Source: Daldinia sp. FL1419
Taxonomy: Eukaryota; Ascomycota; Sordariomycetes; Xylariales; Hypoxylaceae
Length of the DNA: 26,006 nucleotides
Assembly: GCA_025201765.1 (NCBI GenBank)
Contig: MU623621.1
Coordinates: 1 to 26,006 of the forward strand
Reading direction: 5' to 3'
Below, in pieces: positions 21,045-26,006 of the stretch; positions within the stretch are counted from its first letter, which is position 1, and every line of letters begins with the position of its first letter. The position numbers and the translations under genes were made by a program. The notes under the pieces were generated by a model. The model ran no database searches. It saw only the letters and a program-made list of their open reading frames with translations, and was not told the DNA's origin.

Positions 21045-21827
21045 TGTGGGGTTATATGCCTTAAATTATCTTAAAATTTTTTATTATAACGAAAATATAT
21101 GAATAATAAAAAAATAATACCTTACTTAATATAATAATTCTATATATTAACCTTATAATTTTTAAATCTTAAATAATCTTATATATTTAATTTTTTTAAT
21201 TTTTTTAATTTTTATTAATTTTCTTTATTTTATTAAAATATTAAAATATTTTTTAAATTAAAAAAGTTTGGATTTTAAGGATTTTATAAATTATTTATAT
21301 TTTATTAGTTAGATATAAGAACTTTTTTCTGATTAGCCAGCCTTACCAACCTTTTCTAATTGATTAGCCTTATATCCAGCCATATCCTAGCTGATTAGTT
21401 TTATATTTAATTATATATTAAATTATATAATATAATTATATAATTAAAGCTACCTTTAATTTCTATAAAATAATTTCTTTTAAGGTTTCCATAGGCTTTT
21501 TCTAAATATAAATAAGCCTTTAAAAATTATTTCTTATTTAATTAATATATTATTGCCTTATGAAATACCCTTACTAATCCTCCTAATAGTTTTATTAATA
21601 TTTTTTATAGATACCATATAATAAGACCTTTTTATTATTAAGTTACCTAATATAAGTTAAGAAGTACCGTCTACCTAGTTGATCAACCCAAAATTTATAA
21701 AGAAAATATTGTATAAAGAATAGGTACCAATTAAACAAATTAACAATTATTTATTTATTTAATTTTAAAAAGTTATTAAAATATGGTGAATAGGAGCTCT
21801 AATAGCTCCTGTAGGATATGCCTTATA
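21045..21827 (-). repeat. LTR-like segment of the degraded Ty3/Gypsy element
   Basis: It begins TGTGGGGTTATATGCC on the plus strand and the homologous stretch ends near ATATGCCTTATA (about 21827), where an original terminal CA may have mutated to TA. It lies where the 3' LTR of the minus-strand retroelement should be, downstream of integrase. It is the inverted relative of 1330-2200. A perfect 7-bp stem with a 5-base loop (AGGAGCT, CTAAT, AGCTCCT) lies at 21792-21810. Exact ends are uncertain because of mutation. Confidence 0.6.
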
Positions 21828-21990
21828 TTTTAATTAACCCATATTAAGCCAGAGGCTGTATAAATCAGAGGATATAAGGTGATTATATCCTAAAGAAGGT
21901 ATTAAGGTAATTAAATAAAAGATTTAATAAAAATGATTATTTATTAATAATAATATATATGAAATTAGGTAAATAATATATTTAATAAAA

Positions 21991-22062
21991 AAATAAATTT
22001 ATAAATTATTATAAAATTTATAAAAAAAATAAATTTATAAATTATTATAAAATTTATAAAAA
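21991..22062 (+). repeat. 36-bp tandem duplication (two copies)
   Basis: Two identical 36-base AT-only units starting AAATAAATTTATAAATTATT occupy 21991-22026 and 22027-22062. Their identity inside heavily mutated sequence suggests duplication after the mutations. Confidence 0.8.
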
Positions 22063-22909
22063 AAATATAATAATCTTTATAAATTTGATTTAATTAGATA
22101 AGAAAATAATTTTTGGAGGCTTATTTATGTTTATATAAGTTTATAAGAATTTAAAAAAGGTAAGTTCTATAAAGGTTAATAAAATCTTTATAAAGTAGGA
22201 TTTATTATATAATTATATTATCCTAATTTAAAATTTTTTAAAATTAATAATATTATTTATTAATAAATTAATTTTAATAAAAATAAATTAGAAATATTAT
22301 AAAGAAAATGATTAAATAAAAAAAAAAATTTAATTTCCTAAATCCTTAATTAATTTTTATATAATCTTCATATCTTTTCTGCCTTCCCTTAGATATTTTA
22401 ATTATAATCTTATATCTTATGACTTTATAATCTTCCTCCTCTAATTTTATTATTAATATTTCCTAATTAATATTCATTTAATTAGATAAATTAATTTTTA
22501 ATTTAATCATTTATTTATTAGATTTTTTATTAATAATTTTCTAATACCCTTATTCATCCTATATAAATAACTTTAATTTATTACCTAATATACTACCTTT
22601 TAATTCATTTCTGCCTGGTTCTTTAATTATATATTAATTCTGATTTAGAATCCTATTAATTAAATAAAATCTATATTAATTATATTATATTATTAATTTC
22701 TGAACATATTAATATATTTGATTATATTGTAGATTAGGATTAAATTACTAATATTTAGGGGTTACTTCTTAATCTTTACAGAATTCCATTTATTATTCTT
22801 ATCTGCCATAATTTATTATTTATTTTATATAATTTACAAAATTTTCTTTATATTAATTAATTAACACTCAATTATATATGTGTATATATTTAAAAGTTCT
22901 TTTGGGGTT

Positions 22910-23560
22910 TTAATATTTTTCTAATTTAATACCCTCTATAATAATATAATAATTTCAATTAGAAGTATTGGTTATTTATTATAAATAATTTTGTAAGTAT
23001 TAAATCCTAAAGGCTTTATTAAAGTTTAATCAGCCTATATTATAGCATTTAAAAATTAAATTTAATTTTTTCCTTTTTCATTAATTAATTTTATTAATTT
23101 ATATTTAATTAATTTATAATTAACTTTAATTTAATTTTAAATTTATAAAAAATAAATTAATTTGATTTTTTAATATATATTAAGTTTTTAATAAGCTTTT
23201 ATAATTTTATTTTTAAATTCTGAATTTCTATTTATTTTAATTATAAGGGGTTAATTATATTAGAAGATTATTTTTTCCTTCATAAATTTAATAATATTTT
23301 TAGAATTAATTAAATAAAATAACAAAATTTTTAAATAATTGAATAATTATTTTCAGATTTTAATAATTATTTTATAATCAAAATTGTTTGGTATATATTG
23401 GATATTTAAGATCCAATAAGTTAAGACTTTTGTAAGGGTTAAATGACCTATAAGATCTGTTAATCTTTTCCTATTTACTTACTAATATTCCTTACATATC
23501 CTAATTACCTTTTCAATATACCTATAAAAACCTTTCTAATAATATAAGGCTAAAATTCAT
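22910..23560 (-). pseudogene. Integrase remnant (Ty3/Gypsy)
   Basis: On the minus strand IKINRNSEFK at about 23241-23212 matches the second catalytic motif of retroviral-type integrases (TDxGxEF), with the catalytic Asp codon mutated to Asn (23232-23230). Further on, NTYKIIYNK and PILLIEIIILL (about 23000-22935) match the conserved C-terminal part of the catalytic core, ending in RVLN followed by a stop where Trp is typical. Upstream (about 23510-23385) weaker similarity to the linker before the first catalytic Asp is present. Confidence 0.75.
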
Positions 23561-24249
23561 TAATATATTAAATCTCTTCTTTTATAACCATATTTTATAT
23601 AAAACTTTTTTATAATTTTTTATTTTATTAATTTATAATTAATAATATAGTAATTGAGGTATTTTTTGTTTATCTTCCTTTATAAGATCCTATTAAATAT
23701 AATATATTTTAATATTTTGGCTTTAAATTTTAAATAATTTTTACATTTTTTGGGAATATTGTTAGTTAAAAGTCTTAGAAGTATTCTAAATATTAATAAA
23801 TATCATATTATTTTTTATAATTTTGGACTTTATTGATCAGGCGGTTACAAAATAGTTGGTTACATTTCGTTTTGGTTCTCAAAATCTGACATTATTGATA
23901 TAGGGTATATTAATATTATATTAAGTTAGAAATTAATAAATTTATTTAAATTACCTTCCCATTTTTCATTATTCTAATTAAATAAACCATTTGGTTTTTA
24001 AAACAAAATATCCATAATAATAATATTTTTTCTTATAATATATTTTATTTTAAAATTAAATATCTTAATATATATAATCTATTTTGTTAATGTTGTGTTA
24101 AGTAGATTTATAAAATTATTATTAAATTAAATAATTAAAATTTTAGTATTAATTTCTAAAAAGAATTAGATTTTATAAATATAATTTTATAATTATTTAA
24201 ATAATTTTATAATTGTTAGGCATTTTTGTTTCGTAATATCATATTGTAA

Positions 24250-24549
24250 TTCAGGTTCTTTTTACATTCCTAATTTGTACCTATAAAATTTAAAAATGAA
24301 TTAATTATTTAACTAACCAATCATTACACCCCACCCCTACCTTAAAACATCAGTTTTAAGAATTATTTATTATCTTGATTTATAATTCATCATAATAAGG
24401 TATGGTGGTATGGTAAGAGCATTTTTTAGCTTAATTATTGTTTAATTCTATACTTTATTTTATATAAAAGGTTTGTTCTTGCGTAGTAACTTTATCAATA
24501 ATAGGGTTTTTATAATGTAATTCTTAATTCATATATAAAAATATATTAT
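24250..24549 (-). pseudogene. RNase H N-terminal remnant (Ty3/Gypsy)
   Basis: Continuing the reverse transcriptase frame, the connection region reads LLRKNKPFI and IIKLKNALTIPPYLIM. The first RNase H motif follows as ILKTDVLR with its Asp codon at 24351-24349, then GWGVMIG. Stops at former Trp codons interrupt it. The rest of RNase H could not be followed. Confidence 0.7.
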
Positions 24550-25150
24550 AAGGCCTAAGAACGATTGGATTTTATTAATATTATTGTATTTCTTTCATTT
24601 AAGGATTTTTAAAACCTTAGTTTTTCTGGGTAATTAACCATTTGATCTGCAAATATAATTAACAATTTTGGTGCTTATTTTACAGAATTCTAATTTCTCA
24701 ACACTTATAATAGTTCCAACTAATTTGAAATTTAATAGGATATTAATAATATTTTTAATATATTTTAATATAAATTATTTAATTTTAGGGTAAATTTTTT
24801 AATTATTATATTTAATAATTAATTTTTTAATTCCAATATTATTAAAAAAAGGTTTACATATATATAATATTAAATTATATAAGATATGGTTTATAACCCT
24901 AAAAAAATGCGCTACTAAATTCATCACTCCCTAAAGTATTATTATTATTCATAAAGATCTTAAAAGTATAGAGAAAGTAATCATATCTCTACTATAAATT
25001 AATAAATCCAATTAATTATACCCTAAAAATAAATCAATATAAAAAAATATAACATATATAATAAATTCTTCAACAAAAGAATTATAATCTTTAAGTAGAA
25101 AAATATCCCTAATTATAATAATATTTAACTTAATTATTAAATTAATTAAT
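24550..25150 (-). pseudogene. Reverse transcriptase remnant (Ty3/Gypsy)
   Basis: Minus-strand words in one frame match Ty3/Gypsy reverse transcriptase in order. These are a YSRDM word near 24982-24993; a NLVAHFFRV word; the catalytic-site remnant FFNNIGIK, whose paired Asn codons (24843-24838) stand where the two catalytic Asp should be; then ILLNFKLVG, EKLEFCKIST and IQSFLG (24570-24553). Several in-frame stops interrupt it. Catalysis is impossible with the NN change. Confidence 0.8.
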
Positions 25151-25200
25151 TATAAATTATTATTTTTCTTTTCCACCATAAATTAAAGATTATAATATAA

Positions 25201-26006
25201 ATTATAATTTTCTTTAAAAATCTTATATTTAATTTAATTCTTAAAAATTTCAATAATTTAATTTTTTAATAAAATAAATATAAAAATATTTTTTAATTAT
25301 TATACTTTATATAAAATAATTTTAATAATATAATTGGGTATTATCTTTAATTTTATTTTTCTAAATTTATTAAAATTTCAGATTAATGCCATTTTTTAAC
25401 AAAATAATACTTTAATAAGTACTTCCTTTTCTTAATTAATAAGCTCTATATCTTTCAATTTACTTTTTAAATTTTCAAAATATTTGGGGATTAATTATAT
25501 TTCTTTTAATTATTTAATAAATTATTAAATAATATTCTTATATAGTTTATTTAATTGTAAGGGATTAAGTTCTTTGGTGTTCTTAAAAACTTCTTTTAAT
25601 ATATCTTCCTTCCAATTAAGCAATTTTGGGGATATTAAACCATTTAATAATATATTATTTATTAATTAAACCTTCTTAATTTTTGATTTATATATAATAT
25701 TAATCTTAATCATATTCTTCTTAGGTAGATACAAGATATTAAAATATATTTTTTTAATTTTTTAATATATATTACTTATAATTTTATTTATTATATTAAT
25801 AAATTAATTATTTATAAAATTTATAATAATTTTCTTACCCTTTTTAAATTTAATAGATTTTTAATTAAATTTTTTTTTATTAAATTTATTATTGTTATTA
25901 ATTAAATTTATATTATTAATAATATTTAATTTCCTATTAATAATATATCTTTAATAATTTTATTTTTAATTTAATTAAATTTTTAATAAATTAATAATAG
26001 AATTTT
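25201..26006. other. AT-rich, RIP-like block, right edge
   Basis: Extremely AT-rich with almost no CpG. Its position upstream of the reverse transcriptase remnant suggests protease or gag of the same retroelement, but I could not read a domain in it. Confidence 0.55.

Larger units (their letters stand above)
21045..25200 (-). mobile_element. RIP-inactivated Ty3/Gypsy LTR retrotransposon (3' part)
   Basis: On the minus strand, from high to low coordinate, one can still read reverse transcriptase (about 25150-24550), the start of RNase H (about 24350), integrase (about 23560-22910), a possible chromodomain-like stretch (about 22440-22320, KISKGRQKRYEDY) and then an LTR-like segment (21827-21045). 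RT-RNase H-integrase is the Ty3/Gypsy order. Frames are full of stops at former Trp and Gln codons, and former Asp codons read Asn, as expected from C-to-T and G-to-A mutation. The gag and 5' LTR are not visible and may lie beyond the window. 23560-24250 includes less-mutated patches without a readable domain. Confidence 0.8.

Noticed and set aside
1..26006. CRISPR array, tRNA, rRNA, defence cluster or secondary-metabolite cluster
   Set aside because: No regularly spaced identical repeats, no cloverleaf with a GGTTCGA-like box, and no synthase, NLR or nuclease domains were seen. The four genes are ordinary housekeeping or nutritional genes.

Overview
The window reads as nuclear DNA of a filamentous ascomycete (Pezizomycotina-type). 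The genes have short introns (49-65 bp, one of 253 bp) with GT..AG ends and CTAAC-like branch sites. The best family matches are filamentous-fungal proteins. A normal-composition gene island (about 2.4-18.1 kb) sits between two extremely AT-rich, CpG-poor blocks of the kind left by repeat-induced point mutation (RIP). No species is assigned.

Layout: 1-2.35 kb is an AT-rich block with a degraded LTR-like segment (about 1330-2200, + orientation). The island then holds four multi-exon genes that I could model completely: the cAMP-dependent protein kinase regulatory subunit (+, 3698-5152), an SPF27/BCAS2/Cwf7 splicing factor (-, 6187-5502), a neutral ceramidase with an N-terminal membrane anchor (+, 6859-9526), and a secreted GtaA-type glutaminase (-, 13504-11158). 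The first and second genes converge, the second and third diverge, and the third and fourth converge. The genes do not form a pathway or a cluster: they are signalling, splicing, sphingolipid and nitrogen-nutrition functions placed side by side.

From about 13.8 to 18.1 kb I find no convincing gene, only a few short open frames. From 18.1 kb onward the sequence is a pile-up of mobile elements. First comes a 544-bp Mutator-like non-autonomous element with long inverted ends and a perfect 9-bp target duplication. Next are two 437-bp copies of one TA-flanked inverted-repeat element 117 bp apart, then a 761-bp TA-flanked element with 35-bp inverted ends. Last is a mutation-killed Ty3/Gypsy retrotransposon on the minus strand, in which remnants of reverse transcriptase, RNase H and integrase can still be read in the expected order ahead of an LTR-like segment at 21045-21827. 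That LTR-like segment is an inverted relative of the one at the left edge, so the gene island lies between inverted copies of the same repeat family.

I did not find a defence system, CRISPR array, tRNA, rRNA or secondary-metabolite cluster. The most informative content is the transposon and RIP landscape around an otherwise ordinary gene island.
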